A stretch of DNA of 64,000 nt. Source: Aeromicrobium ginsengisoli. GTDB taxonomy: Bacteria; Actinomycetota; Actinomycetes; Propionibacteriales; Nocardioidaceae. Within the stretch, counting starts at the first letter, position 1, and every line of letters begins with the position of its first letter. Shown here one piece after another: positions 43,301 to 51,499 of the stretch. The stretch spans positions 496,001 through 560,000 of the forward strand of contig NZ_SDPQ02000002.1 in assembly GCF_004134905.2 (NCBI RefSeq), given 5' to 3'. The notes below the pieces were generated by a model. It was not told the origin of the DNA and did no database searches. It saw only the letters and a program-made list of their open reading frames with translations. Position numbers and translations under genes: made by a program.

Positions 43301-43603
43301 GCGGTGGACGCGGGCGCGACCAGCGAGCTGGCCCCGGGCGCCGGAGCGGCCGGTGCGGAGCTCGTCCAGCTCCGCACCGACGCCCCTCGGACGGTGGGAG
43401 TGCCCAAGGTGCAGCCGCAACCCGGGCCGTCTCCGGAGCAACCGTTCTTCGCCGTGGAGCAGCTGCGCCAGGCCGTGCGGGACATCGGCGCCGAGCAGCT
43501 CAGTGCGGTCAGGGACGACAAGGAGCAGTGCAAGTACTGCGACTTCACCCATGTGTGCCCGGCCAGGGACTCCGGCGCCTCGATCCTCGGAGGACAGGCA
43601 TGA
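40376..43603 (+). CDS. adnA: Helicase-nuclease subunit AdnA
   Basis: Large UvrD-type helicase and RecB-type nuclease of 1075 residues, which with AdnB resects DNA double-strand breaks. Motor motifs are GPGAGKTT (about 43-50), LTFSRKAAQEL, VVDEYQDTDP near 242 and HRSKGLEWPLVVV. The C-terminal nuclease has VIDLKTSK near 948. Four Cys (in LSKCTLQWF near 825 and CKYCDFTHVC near 1052-1061) fit the Fe-S cluster of AddB-type nucleases. The 3' end overlaps adnB by four bases (ATGA). Confidence 0.92.
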   Translation: MPVEYVLDKPSVEPVVAPVLDDSQRAVIEHMTDIGGPLQVLAGPGAGKTTTLVELVVDRIEQGGLSPDEVLVLTFSRKAAQELRARIARRLARTTATTAAMTFHSFCYALLRSEQDASGFAQPLRLLSAPEQDAVISEVLAGTDPEQWPAAMRPALRTRGLASELRTLIAAARANGMDDVDLLRVADSAGRGDWRAAAEFFDELTAVAALAHTIDHTDLIFEAVKTLNDPAIRDRWRSRLRLIVVDEYQDTDPLQVELLQALAGDGRDLVVVGDPYQSIYGFRGADVRGIIDFPDQFATAAGPAPRLTLGYTNRYGTVIAAAVRSVVDKRGALGAVDGTAFEALRSPTSRASDPGSVQVGTFSSPTAEAEHIALLLRQAHLHDGVPWRDMAVLVRSGLHLGRLQRALTAAGVPVEVAGDELPLAAEPAVRTLLAALHAADALNRGEHLAPDVAHALLTGPLGHLDAAAVRRLGRALRKHAAAAGEQPRASRLLIAEAIGDPVFLSTLDTAGPTSRAVDAAARLAALLRTAADQISTGESAEQVLWTVWDGTRWPTRLQADAESDGDGAPQANHDLDAVCALFAEAARAEERDARRSVTEVTRALEEQQIPGDTIAQSGDSGEAVQVMTAHRSKGLEWPLVVVAAVQDGEWPDVRGRGSLLQGDRLSRDGVLPPPSPWAAAAEERRLFYVACSRARSRLVVTAVASGSDEGDQPSRFLGELHAHVNGESDRRVRTLPSALARPTRTLSLRGAIAELRRIGESTTDPEVRERVAARLAQLATVPAARSAHPDRWWGLAERTTNDTPLRDPDEPLQLSGSQMDRLSKCTLQWFLNHEAKGERGTSAAQGFGSIVHALAAQTFLDGVEPDVDEMAAHLDDVWGVLGLPEWISAREREAAIEALGRFVQWHRSNPREVIAVEHAFNVVLDVDGRDVRLTGSMDRVELGDDGVHVIDLKTSKNPPSGPQVATNAQLGLYQVAVDAGATSELAPGAGAAGAELVQLRTDAPRTVGVPKVQPQPGPSPEQPFFAVEQLRQAVRDIGAEQLSAVRDDKEQCKYCDFTHVCPARDSGASILGGQA

Positions 43604-46600
43604 CCGGGCTCGTACGCGACGAGGCGCACCTGCGTGAGCTGCTCGGCATCGACTTCACCGGACCACAGATGGCGGCCATCACGGCCGGCCTCGACCGGCC
43701 CAGTGCGATCATCGCCGGCGCCGGCTCAGGCAAGACGACCGTCATGGCCGCGCGCGTGGTGTGGCTGGTCGGCCACGAGGGCATCGCGCCCGAACGCATC
43801 CTGGGCCTGACGTTCACCAACAAGGCGGCGGCCGAGCTCGGCCAACGCATTCGCGCGAGCATCGATCTGCTGGGCGTCGATCACGAGCTGCTCGGCTGGG
43901 GCGACCCGACCGCATCCACCTATCACGCGTTCGCGGGCTCCCTGATCGCCGAGCACGGTCTCCGCCTCGGCATCGAGCCCGACCTGCGGGTGGTCACCGA
44001 CGCCACACGGTTCCAACGAGCCGCGCGCGCCATCGAGTCCTACTCCGGCCCCCTGGCGCACGTCACGACCCACGTCCCGACGCTGATCGGGCAGGTCATG
44101 GCCCTCGACGCCGAGCTGTCCGAGCACCTGGTGGACACCGGCGACCTTCGCGACTTCGACCGCACGATCATCGCCCGCCACGACCCGGCCGCCAAGCTCG
44201 TCGCCGTCGTACGCGACGCGGCCGGCACGGCTCGGACCCGCACCGACCTGAGCCGGCTCGTCGACGCCTACCGCGAGCTGAAGAGTGCTGACGGGGTCAT
44301 CGACTTCTCGGACCAGATGGCGTGGGGTGCGCGCCTGGCGGCCGTTCCGGAGGTCCAGAGCGCGATGCGCGAGGCGTACGACGTGGTGCTCCTCGACGAG
44401 TACCAAGACACCTCCGTCGCGCAACGGGACCTGCTGATCGCCCTGTTCACGGGTCTTCCCGTCACGGCGGTCGGCGACCCGGCTCAGGGCATCTACGGCT
44501 GGCGGGGCGCCGCCACGGGCAACCTCGAGGAGTTTCTCGACGACTTCCCGGCAGGTGACCAGACCCGCGGCCGGCTGTTCTCGCTCACCGAGACGCGCCG
44601 GTGTGCTCCCACCGTCATCGACGCAGCCAACGACATTGCGGCGGAGTTCTACCTGACGTCCAAGGTCGTGGAACCTCTGACGTCGGCCAAGCCGCCGAGC
44701 GGGCGCGTCGACGTCGCGCTGCACCACACGGTCGACGAGGAGATCGAGGCGATGGTCGCCGAGGTGGCGCGCACTCACGCCGCCGGCGTCCCCCTTCGAC
44801 GCATCGCGATCCTGGTGCGGGTGGCGCGCGAGAACGGTGCGATCGTGTCTGCCCTGCGGCGCGCTGGGATCCCGTTCGAGATCGTCGGCCTCAAGGGTCT
44901 GCTCGACCAGCCCGAGGTGGTGGATGTGCTGTCCCTGCTCGAGGTCGTCGACGACGTCACGGCCAACCCGGCGATGCTCCGGCTGCTGACCGGCGCTCGC
45001 TACAACATCGGGCCGCGCGACCTGGCACTGCTGGGCCGACGCGCTCGACAGCTCACCGGCAGTCGTACGTCGAACGACCGTGCCTCGCTGGCCGAAGAGC
45101 TCGCGCACGCCGTGGAAGGCACGGATCCCACCGAGATCGTCGCGCTGGCCGATGCCCTCGAGGACCTCGGCGATCTGCCGTACTCCGACGAAGCGCGTCG
45201 CCGGTTCACGGAGCTGTCGGGTCTGATCACCGGCATTCGCCGGCACAGCAGCGAGCCACTCATCGAGCTGGCCCGGCGTGCGGTGCGCGCGCTCGACCTC
45301 GACATCGAGCTCGATGCCGGGCAGGTGACCGGTGGGGCCGACAACCTCGCGTTGTTCTTCGACGCGGTGGCCGCATACGGCGAGGCCGACCGCTTCGCGT
45401 CGCTGTCAGGCCTGATCGCCTATCTCGACGCCGAGGACTTCCACAACGAAGGCATGGAGGTGTCGACGCCGTCCGAGAGCGAGTCGATCAAGCTGCTCAC
45501 GATTCACCGCGCCAAGGGCCTGGAGTGGCACACCGTGTTCGTGCCGCTTGTCTCGGGCACCGTGTTCCCACCCAACCGAGGGCGGGACAAATGGGTCAGC
45601 ACGGCCAAGGTGCTGCCCGGTCCGTTGCGCGGCGACGCCGCGAGCCTGCCGGAGATGGTCGACTGGACACCGAGCGGCAAGAAGTCGTACGACATCGAGA
45701 TGAGGGCCGAGGCCGACATGGAGGAGCGCCGACTCGCCTACGTCGCCTACACGCGAGCTGAGGAACGGCTGGTCGTCTCCGGCCACCACTGGGGCCGCAC
45801 CCAGCAGAAGCCGCTCGGCCCGTCCGAATACCTCGAGCAGACGCGCAGATGGCTCGCCGATCGCGGCGTGGAGCCGTTGGTGTGGGCCGAGGCGCCCGCC
45901 GATGATGAGACCAACCCGCACCTCGTCCAGGTCGACGGCGTGCCGTGGCCCGTGCACCCGGCACCGCTGGCGGGCCGGCGTGCGCTGGCAGAGCGCGTGC
46001 ACGCGCACCTCGAGGGAGACGCCGACCAACCCGGCGAGATCGCCGACCCGCTGGTTGCGGCGCGCCTCGACGAGCTCGATGCCGACGTGGAGCTGTTGAC
46101 CACCGAGGCGGCGGCAATGGCGGCGGAGCAACGTCGCGTGGAGCTGCCCGCGACGGTGTCGACGACATCGATGCTGGGCCTGGCCAACGACGAGCAGGCT
46201 TTCGTACGTCAGCTGGCACGTCCCATGCCACGTCGTCCGTCGCCGGCGGCGCGGTTCGGCACCCGGTTCCATGCCTGGGTCGAAGCGCACTACGGCCAGC
46301 AGGTGCTGCTCGACCCGAGCGAGCTGCCCGGGCAGGGTGATGCCGACTTGTCCTCTGACGCGGAGCTCGATGACGCGATCGAGAAGTTCCGTCAGGGACC
46401 TTACGGCGACCGCGAGCCCTACGCGATCGAGGCGCCGTTCTCGATCGTGCTCGGCGGGCAGCAGGTCATCGGTCGCATCGATGCGGTGTTCCAGACACCC
46501 GACGGCTTCGAGGTCGTCGACTGGAAGACCAACAAGCAGGCCACGGCAGACGAGCTCCAGCTCGCGATCTATCGCCTCGCCTGGGCCGAGCTGCATGGCG

Positions 46601-46713
46601 TCGATCTGGCCCGCGTCGACGCGGTGTTCTACTACGTACGCCTCGGTGAGGTGAAGCGGTTCGACGATCTCCCCGACCGCATCGAGCTCGAGAAGAGGCT
46701 CGGTCTAGCGTAG
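43600..46713 (+). CDS. adnB: Helicase-nuclease subunit AdnB
   Basis: The 1037-residue partner of AdnA. The motor motifs are GAGSGKTT (40-47), LTFTNKAAAELG, LLDEYQDTS near 263, GDPAQGIYGWRGA and IHRAKGLEWHTVF; the C-terminal nuclease has FEVVDWKTNKQA near 973. In mycobacteria AdnAB is the heterodimeric resection machine in place of RecBCD, with a motor and a nuclease in each subunit. The ATG at 43600 sits inside the adnA stop (ATGA) and is preceded by GGAGGA. Ends four bases before nudC. Confidence 0.92.
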   Translation: MTGLVRDEAHLRELLGIDFTGPQMAAITAGLDRPSAIIAGAGSGKTTVMAARVVWLVGHEGIAPERILGLTFTNKAAAELGQRIRASIDLLGVDHELLGWGDPTASTYHAFAGSLIAEHGLRLGIEPDLRVVTDATRFQRAARAIESYSGPLAHVTTHVPTLIGQVMALDAELSEHLVDTGDLRDFDRTIIARHDPAAKLVAVVRDAAGTARTRTDLSRLVDAYRELKSADGVIDFSDQMAWGARLAAVPEVQSAMREAYDVVLLDEYQDTSVAQRDLLIALFTGLPVTAVGDPAQGIYGWRGAATGNLEEFLDDFPAGDQTRGRLFSLTETRRCAPTVIDAANDIAAEFYLTSKVVEPLTSAKPPSGRVDVALHHTVDEEIEAMVAEVARTHAAGVPLRRIAILVRVARENGAIVSALRRAGIPFEIVGLKGLLDQPEVVDVLSLLEVVDDVTANPAMLRLLTGARYNIGPRDLALLGRRARQLTGSRTSNDRASLAEELAHAVEGTDPTEIVALADALEDLGDLPYSDEARRRFTELSGLITGIRRHSSEPLIELARRAVRALDLDIELDAGQVTGGADNLALFFDAVAAYGEADRFASLSGLIAYLDAEDFHNEGMEVSTPSESESIKLLTIHRAKGLEWHTVFVPLVSGTVFPPNRGRDKWVSTAKVLPGPLRGDAASLPEMVDWTPSGKKSYDIEMRAEADMEERRLAYVAYTRAEERLVVSGHHWGRTQQKPLGPSEYLEQTRRWLADRGVEPLVWAEAPADDETNPHLVQVDGVPWPVHPAPLAGRRALAERVHAHLEGDADQPGEIADPLVAARLDELDADVELLTTEAAAMAAEQRRVELPATVSTTSMLGLANDEQAFVRQLARPMPRRPSPAARFGTRFHAWVEAHYGQQVLLDPSELPGQGDADLSSDAELDDAIEKFRQGPYGDREPYAIEAPFSIVLGGQQVIGRIDAVFQTPDGFEVVDWKTNKQATADELQLAIYRLAWAELHGVDLARVDAVFYYVRLGEVKRFDDLPDRIELEKRLGLA

Positions 46714-46717
46714 AAGC

Positions 46718-47578
46718 GTGGACTTCGCCTTCGACCGTACCCAGCACGACCGCGCCGGCCATCTGCGCAAGGACGACGCCTGGCGCACCCCGGACGTACG
46801 CGTCATGGTCATCGGCGGCGAGCACGTCGCGACCGTCGGCGGCGTCGGCATCCGCTGGCTGAGCCTCGACGAGGCGCCGGACGGCGCGTGGATCTTCCTC
46901 GGCATCAAGGACGGCGTCCGCTACGCCGCGGTCATGGTCGACCGGGTGCCCGACGCGCTCGAACCGGTGAGCCTGCGCACGCTCGGTCCGACGATGGCGC
47001 CTGACGAGGCATCCCTCGGAGTGCACGCGGTCGGCATCGCTCGCTGGCACGAGCACCACCGGTTCTGCGCCAACTGCGGCCAGCCGACCGACCTGGCCGA
47101 GGCGGGGCACGTCCGCATCTGCCCCGCCTGCGGCACGCATCACTTCCCGCGCACGGATCCTGCGGTCATCATGCTCATCACCGACGGTGACGACCGGGCG
47201 CTGCTGGGTCGCGGGCAGCAGTGGCCCGAGGGCCGGTTCTCGACCCTGGCCGGGTTCGTCGAGCCGGGGGAGTCGCTCGACGACGCCGTACGCCGTGAGG
47301 TGCTGGAGGAGGTCGGCATCCAGGTCGGTGAGGTCACGTACGCCGGCAGCCAGCCGTGGCCGTTCCCGTCGAGCCTCATGCTGGGGTTCTTCGGCCAGGC
47401 GCTGTCATCGGACATCACGATCGACGAGAACGAGATCGCCGAGGCGCGCTGGTTCACCCGCGACGACGTCACGCAGATGACGGCGGCCAGCGAAATGCTG
47501 CTCCCGCCCAACGTGTCGATCTCACGATGGTTGCTCCAGAAGTGGCACGGAGGAACCATCAGCGGCCGCTGGACCTAG
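46718..47578 (+). CDS. nudC: NADH pyrophosphatase NudC
   Basis: Hydrolyses NAD(H) to NMN and AMP and can remove NAD caps from RNA. The 286-residue protein has an N-terminal NudC domain, a four-Cys zinc ribbon (CANCGQ and CPACGTHHFPRTDP, about 117-137), and a Nudix box GFVEPGESLDDAVRREVLEE then VGI near 178-200. The tail SIS-W-L fits the NudC SQPWPFPxS motif region (SQPWPFPSSLML). GTG start, four bases after adnB. Converges with the mycoredoxin gene by a four-base overlap. Confidence 0.9.
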   Translation: MDFAFDRTQHDRAGHLRKDDAWRTPDVRVMVIGGEHVATVGGVGIRWLSLDEAPDGAWIFLGIKDGVRYAAVMVDRVPDALEPVSLRTLGPTMAPDEASLGVHAVGIARWHEHHRFCANCGQPTDLAEAGHVRICPACGTHHFPRTDPAVIMLITDGDDRALLGRGQQWPEGRFSTLAGFVEPGESLDDAVRREVLEEVGIQVGEVTYAGSQPWPFPSSLMLGFFGQALSSDITIDENEIAEARWFTRDDVTQMTAASEMLLPPNVSISRWLLQKWHGGTISGRWT

Positions 47579-47820
47579 GCCAGAGCCAGCTGCGCCTTCA
47601 CCTGGGCGACGGACGGGTTGGTCAGCGCCGTGCCGTCGGCGAACACCAGCGTGGGTACGGTCTGGTTGCCGTTGTTGGCCTGCTCGACGATGAACGCGGC
47701 CTCGGGCACCTGCTCGATGTCGACCTCGTCGAAGGCGATGCCCTCGCGCTTGAGCTGGCCCTTGAGCCGGTGGCAGTACCCGCACCACGGAGTGGAGTAC
47801 ATCGTGAACGTGCCCGACAT
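47575..47820 (-). CDS. mrx1: Mycoredoxin/glutaredoxin-like protein
   Basis: An 81-residue thioredoxin-fold oxidoreductase. The active site is C13-G-Y-C16 in YSTPWCGYCHRLKGQLKR, and the cis-Pro is in NQTVPTLVFADG. Actinobacterial mycoredoxins reduce mycothiol mixed disulfides, in place of glutaredoxin; the genomic spot by uvrD2 matches M. tuberculosis Rv3198A. It is divergent from uvrD2 by 75 bases. A GGAG ribosome site lies upstream of the ATG. Confidence 0.88.
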   Translation of the reverse strand: MSGTFTMYSTPWCGYCHRLKGQLKREGIAFDEVDIEQVPEAAFIVEQANNGNQTVPTLVFADGTALTNPSVAQVKAQLALA

Positions 47821-47895
47821 GGAGTGTCTCCTTCGACGACTAGTCTTGATGATCTCAACATCATTGCCACTTCAACCATTCCATGAGGAGCTTGC

Positions 47896-49941
47896 GTGCC
47901 CAGTGCCGACGACCTGTTGACGGGGCTCGATCCTGAGCAGCGTGAGGTCGCGCAGGCGCTGAGAGGGCCGGTCAGCGTCGTCGCGGGCGCCGGCACCGGC
48001 AAGACCCGCGCCATCACGCACCGCATGGCGTACGGCGTGGCGACCGGCGTCTACAAGCCCACCGAAGTGCTCGCCGTGACGTTCACGACCCGGGCCGCCG
48101 GCGAGATGCGGACCCGCCTGCGCCAGCTCGGTGCCGACGGTGTCCAGGCGCGCACGTTCCACTCCGCGGCGCTGCGGCAGGCTCGCTACTTCTGGCCCCA
48201 GGTTTATGGCGGCGAGTTCCCCGAGGTCACGGCCTCCAAGTTTGCCCTGGTCGCCGAGGCCGCACGTCGCCTCAACATCCGCACCGACACCCCGCTGCTG
48301 CGCGACCTGTCGTCGGAGATCGAGTGGGCCAAGGTCTCCAACATCCGTCCCGCCGCCTACTCCGCCGCGGCCGGCCCCGCCCGCCGCCAGGTCGCCGACC
48401 TCGACCACCCCACGGTCGGCAACATCATGACGGCCTACGAGGACGTCAAGCGCGATCGCGGCCGCATCGACATGGAGGACATCCTCCTGATCACCGCAGC
48501 GATCCTCGCCGACGACGAGCGCATTGCCGCGCAGGTCCGTCAGCAATACCGCTGGTTCGTGGTCGACGAGTTCCAGGACGTCAACCCGCTCCAGTCGACC
48601 CTGCTCGAGCTCTGGCTCGGTGGCCGCAACGACATCTGCGTCGTCGGCGACCCGCGTCAGACGATCTACTCGTTCGCCGGTGCCTCGCCCGAGATCCTCA
48701 GCTCGTTCGGCCGCCGCCACGAGGGCGCCCAGCGCATCGAGCTCGTCCGCAACTACCGCTCGACGCCGCAGATCGTCGCTGCCGCCAACGCGGTGTTCAG
48801 TCGCACCAACGGCACCGAAGGCGTACGCCTGCAGTCCCAGCAGGAGCCCGGCGACCCGGTGACCTACATCGGGTTCCCCGACGAGCAGGCCGAGGCCGCC
48901 GCGGTCGCGAGCGAGATCGCGCTGCTCCACCGCCGTGGCGTCTCCTACAAGGAGATGGCGATCCTGTTCCGCATCAACGCCCAGTCCGAGGCGTTCGAGG
49001 AGGCGCTCGGTGAGCACGGCATCCCTTACGTGCTGCGAGGCGTCGAGGGCTTCTTCCGCCGTGCCGAAGTCCGCCAGGCCGTGACGCTGCTGCGTGGAGC
49101 GGCCCGCGGTGGCGAGGGCGGCGGCGAGCTGGTTCAGGAGGTGCGGGCGATCTTCGCCGCGATGGGCCACACCGACGAGCCGCCCAACGGTGCCGGCGCC
49201 GTTCGTGATCGCTGGGAGTCGCTCCACGCGATCGTCTCGATGGCCGCCGAGCTCGTCGAGTCCGACTCCGCCGCCGACCTCACGGCGCTCGTCGCCGACC
49301 TCGACCGCCGCGCCGACCAGGCCCACGCGCCCGCAGCCGACGGCGTCACGCTGGCGACGCTGCACTCGGCCAAGGGCCTCGAGTGGGACGCCGTGTTCTG
49401 CGTCGGCATGCACGAGGGCATGATGCCGAGCGTCCACGCCGACACCCCCACGGCGGTCGAAGAAGAGCGCCGACTGTTCTATGTCGGCCTCACCCGGGCC
49501 CGCCACGACCTGATGATCTCGTGGGCCGTGACCCGCAATCGCGGCGGCCGCGGCAACCGTCGCCCCACCCGCTTCCTCGATCCGCTGCTGCCCGCCGACC
49601 ACGAGGCCCGGCAGACCGCGCGCCAGCCTCGTGAGCGCAAGGTCGCCAAGTGCCGGGTGTGCAACACGGTCCTGGCCGTCGCCGACCGCAAGCGCGGCCG
49701 GTGCGAGGACTGCCCGGCAACCTACGACGAGGAGCTCTACGAGCAGCTGCGTTCGTGGCGCACCGAGCAGGCCACCGAGCAGGGCAAGCCGGCCTACGTG
49801 ATCTTCACCGACGCGACGCTGCAGTCGATCGCCGAGGTCAAGCCCGCCGACCCCGACGCGCTTGCCAAGGTCCCCGGCATCGGCCCGGCCAAACTCGAGA
49901 AGTACGCCGACTCCGTGCTCGAGCTGATCCGGGCGAAGTAG
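47896..49941 (+). CDS. uvrD2: ATP-dependent DNA helicase UvrD2
   Basis: A superfamily 1 helicase of 681 residues. The motor motifs are GAGTGKTR (31-38), FTTRAAGEM, VVDEFQDVNPLQ near 222, GDPRQTIYSFAGA and LHSAKGLEWDAVF. After the motor comes a four-Cys zinc element (CRVCNTVL and CEDCPATYDEELYEQLRSW, about 585-620). A C-terminal HRDC domain (DATLQSIAEVKPADPDALAK, then VPGIGPAKLEKY) completes the layout of mycobacterial UvrD2, which is an essential helicase there. GTG start with GAGGAG upstream. Confidence 0.92.
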   Translation: MPSADDLLTGLDPEQREVAQALRGPVSVVAGAGTGKTRAITHRMAYGVATGVYKPTEVLAVTFTTRAAGEMRTRLRQLGADGVQARTFHSAALRQARYFWPQVYGGEFPEVTASKFALVAEAARRLNIRTDTPLLRDLSSEIEWAKVSNIRPAAYSAAAGPARRQVADLDHPTVGNIMTAYEDVKRDRGRIDMEDILLITAAILADDERIAAQVRQQYRWFVVDEFQDVNPLQSTLLELWLGGRNDICVVGDPRQTIYSFAGASPEILSSFGRRHEGAQRIELVRNYRSTPQIVAAANAVFSRTNGTEGVRLQSQQEPGDPVTYIGFPDEQAEAAAVASEIALLHRRGVSYKEMAILFRINAQSEAFEEALGEHGIPYVLRGVEGFFRRAEVRQAVTLLRGAARGGEGGGELVQEVRAIFAAMGHTDEPPNGAGAVRDRWESLHAIVSMAAELVESDSAADLTALVADLDRRADQAHAPAADGVTLATLHSAKGLEWDAVFCVGMHEGMMPSVHADTPTAVEEERRLFYVGLTRARHDLMISWAVTRNRGGRGNRRPTRFLDPLLPADHEARQTARQPRERKVAKCRVCNTVLAVADRKRGRCEDCPATYDEELYEQLRSWRTEQATEQGKPAYVIFTDATLQSIAEVKPADPDALAKVPGIGPAKLEKYADSVLELIRAK

Positions 49942-49965
49942 GTCGTTCTCGCGGGGTGCCTTGAG

Positions 49966-49988
49966 GTCCTTGAGCTTGTCGAAAGGAC
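49966..49988. repeat. REP-like palindromic sequence
   Basis: GTCCTT and AAGGAC enclose GAGCTTGTCGA, so the minus strand reads CTTTCGACAAGCTCAAGGAC. Sequences with the core TTCGACAAGCTCA recur in many bacterial genomes as small intergenic repeats. It lies 24 bases after the uvrD2 stop and could also act as a weak terminator. Confidence 0.5.
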
Positions 49989-50009
49989 TCTTCCCACGTT
50001 GGGTGGTCA

Positions 50010-50100
50010 GCTCACCGGGTCTCGTCATCTGATGCCTTCGGCATGACGCGCTCGACCTGCCTCGGGCGTTCGCTCGCAGCGCTCGCTCAACCCTCGGCAA
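50010..50100. repeat. Dispersed repeat, copy 1
   Basis: About 70-90 bases similar to 52452-52520 in the same orientation. Both copies have a hairpin with a TTCG-type loop (here ATGCC/GGCAT at 50032-50044), then CGCTCGACCTGCCTCG and a GCTCGCTC...CTCGGCAAA stretch. The stem pairs differ between copies but stay complementary. The right part overlaps the 3' end of the ABC1 kinase gene. Confidence 0.55.
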
Positions 50101-51472
50101 ACCCGGGGAGGGACTCCTCGAGGATCGCGCGGAAGGGAGCCGTGGCGCCGAGCTGGCTGAGCACGCCGATGCCGCCGATCCACACGCGGTGGATCAGCAG
50201 ATACTGCGGCGGCAGGTTGATCTTCATCGCCGTGCCCATGCCCTCCGACGTCAGCGCACTCACCCGCAAGGTCTGCGCCCGCATCCACTCACGGCTGAAC
50301 GTGAACCGCTCGACGCTCGCCGGCTCGACGAACGGGCCGATGTAGCGGGCGATCGTGTCGGCATCCAGGTCGGTGGTGTGCTTGACGAATCCTTCGTCGC
50401 GCAACCCTTCGAGCACCAGGTCGTAGTCACCGGCGACCGCGTGGCGGAGCAGCCGGCCCACCGGCTCCGGGAGCCCGTCCGGTAGGCGCGCCACGGCGCC
50501 GTAGTCAACGACACCGAGCCGGCCGTCGGGCATGACGCGGAAGTTGCCGGGGTGCGGGTCGGCGTGCAGCATGCCGGTGCGCATCGGGCCGGCGAACAGG
50601 AACCTGACGTACGCCTCGCCGTAGCGGTCCCGCTCCTCCTGCGTGCCTTCGGTGATGACCTGCGCCAACGAGTGATCGCTCTCGAGCCAGGTCGAGACGA
50701 GGGCGTGCTCGGTGTAGGCCAGGACGTCCGCGACGACGATCTCGGGATCGCCCTCGAACTCCGCGGCGAACACGCTCTGCGCCCCGGCCTCCAGGTTGTA
50801 GTCGAGCTCCTCGGCGACCCGGTCCTGCAGCTCCTGCACCAGCGGCTTGACGTCGAGGGCCGGCGCCAGTGTGCCGAACAGCCGCGCCAGACGGGCGATC
50901 TGCTTGAGGTCGGCGGTCAGCGCCTTGGCGGCACCGGGGTACTGCAGCTTGACCGCCACGTCCTGGCCGTCGGCCCACACCGCGCGGTGCACCTGGCCGA
51001 TCGAGGCCGACGCGGCCGGCTTGTCCTCGAACGAGATGAACTGCTGCCGCCAGTCGGCGCCGAACTCCTCGGCCATGACCCGGTGCACCGTGTCCGGTGG
51101 CATGGGTGGGGCCGAGTCCTGCAGCTTGACGAGTGTCTCGCGGTAGGGCCCGATGAACTCCTCAGGCAACGCGGCCTCGAAGATGCTCATGGCCTGGCCG
51201 AACTTCATCGCGCCGCCCTTGAGCTGGCCGAGCACCGAGAAGATCTGGTCGGCCGTGCGTCGTTGCACCTCGTTGAGCACGACGTTCGCGGGCGCGCCGA
51301 CCATGCGCTTGCCGAGCCCCAGGGTCGTACGCCCGGCGAAGCCGACCGGGAGCGAGGCGAGGCGGGCGGTGCGCATGAACGCGCTGCCGGTCAGCGGTCG
51401 GCCCTTCGGCTCGCCCTTGCCGGGCGAGCCGGCCTGGTCCGGCCCATCGGGCCGGTCGGGAGTCTTGGGCAC
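50087..51472 (-). CDS. ABC1/AarF/UbiB-family atypical kinase
   Basis: A 461-residue protein of the ABC1 (UbiB/ADCK) family, atypical protein-kinase-like ATPases tied to lipid or quinone metabolism. The family's N-terminal KxGQ motif is present (LKGGAMKFGQAMSIFE), followed by the Ala-rich loop in DKPAASASIGQVHRA, the VAVKLQYPG lysine, the ExD-type motif in EELDYNLEA, and HADPHPGNFRVMPDG with the metal-binding DYG. It corresponds by position to M. tuberculosis Rv3197. No membrane segment is clear. Its role in the organism is not known. Confidence 0.88.
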   Translation of the reverse strand: MPKTPDRPDGPDQAGSPGKGEPKGRPLTGSAFMRTARLASLPVGFAGRTTLGLGKRMVGAPANVVLNEVQRRTADQIFSVLGQLKGGAMKFGQAMSIFEAALPEEFIGPYRETLVKLQDSAPPMPPDTVHRVMAEEFGADWRQQFISFEDKPAASASIGQVHRAVWADGQDVAVKLQYPGAAKALTADLKQIARLARLFGTLAPALDVKPLVQELQDRVAEELDYNLEAGAQSVFAAEFEGDPEIVVADVLAYTEHALVSTWLESDHSLAQVITEGTQEERDRYGEAYVRFLFAGPMRTGMLHADPHPGNFRVMPDGRLGVVDYGAVARLPDGLPEPVGRLLRHAVAGDYDLVLEGLRDEGFVKHTTDLDADTIARYIGPFVEPASVERFTFSREWMRAQTLRVSALTSEGMGTAMKINLPPQYLLIHRVWIGGIGVLSQLGATAPFRAILEESLPGFAEG

Positions 51473-51499
51473 CTCGTCAGGATAGTCGGGCGGTCGCGC

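Noticed and set aside
47847..47863. Inverted repeat TGATG...CATCA between the mycoredoxin and uvrD2 genes
   Set aside because: Only five-base arms; could be chance in a short AT-richer promoter region.
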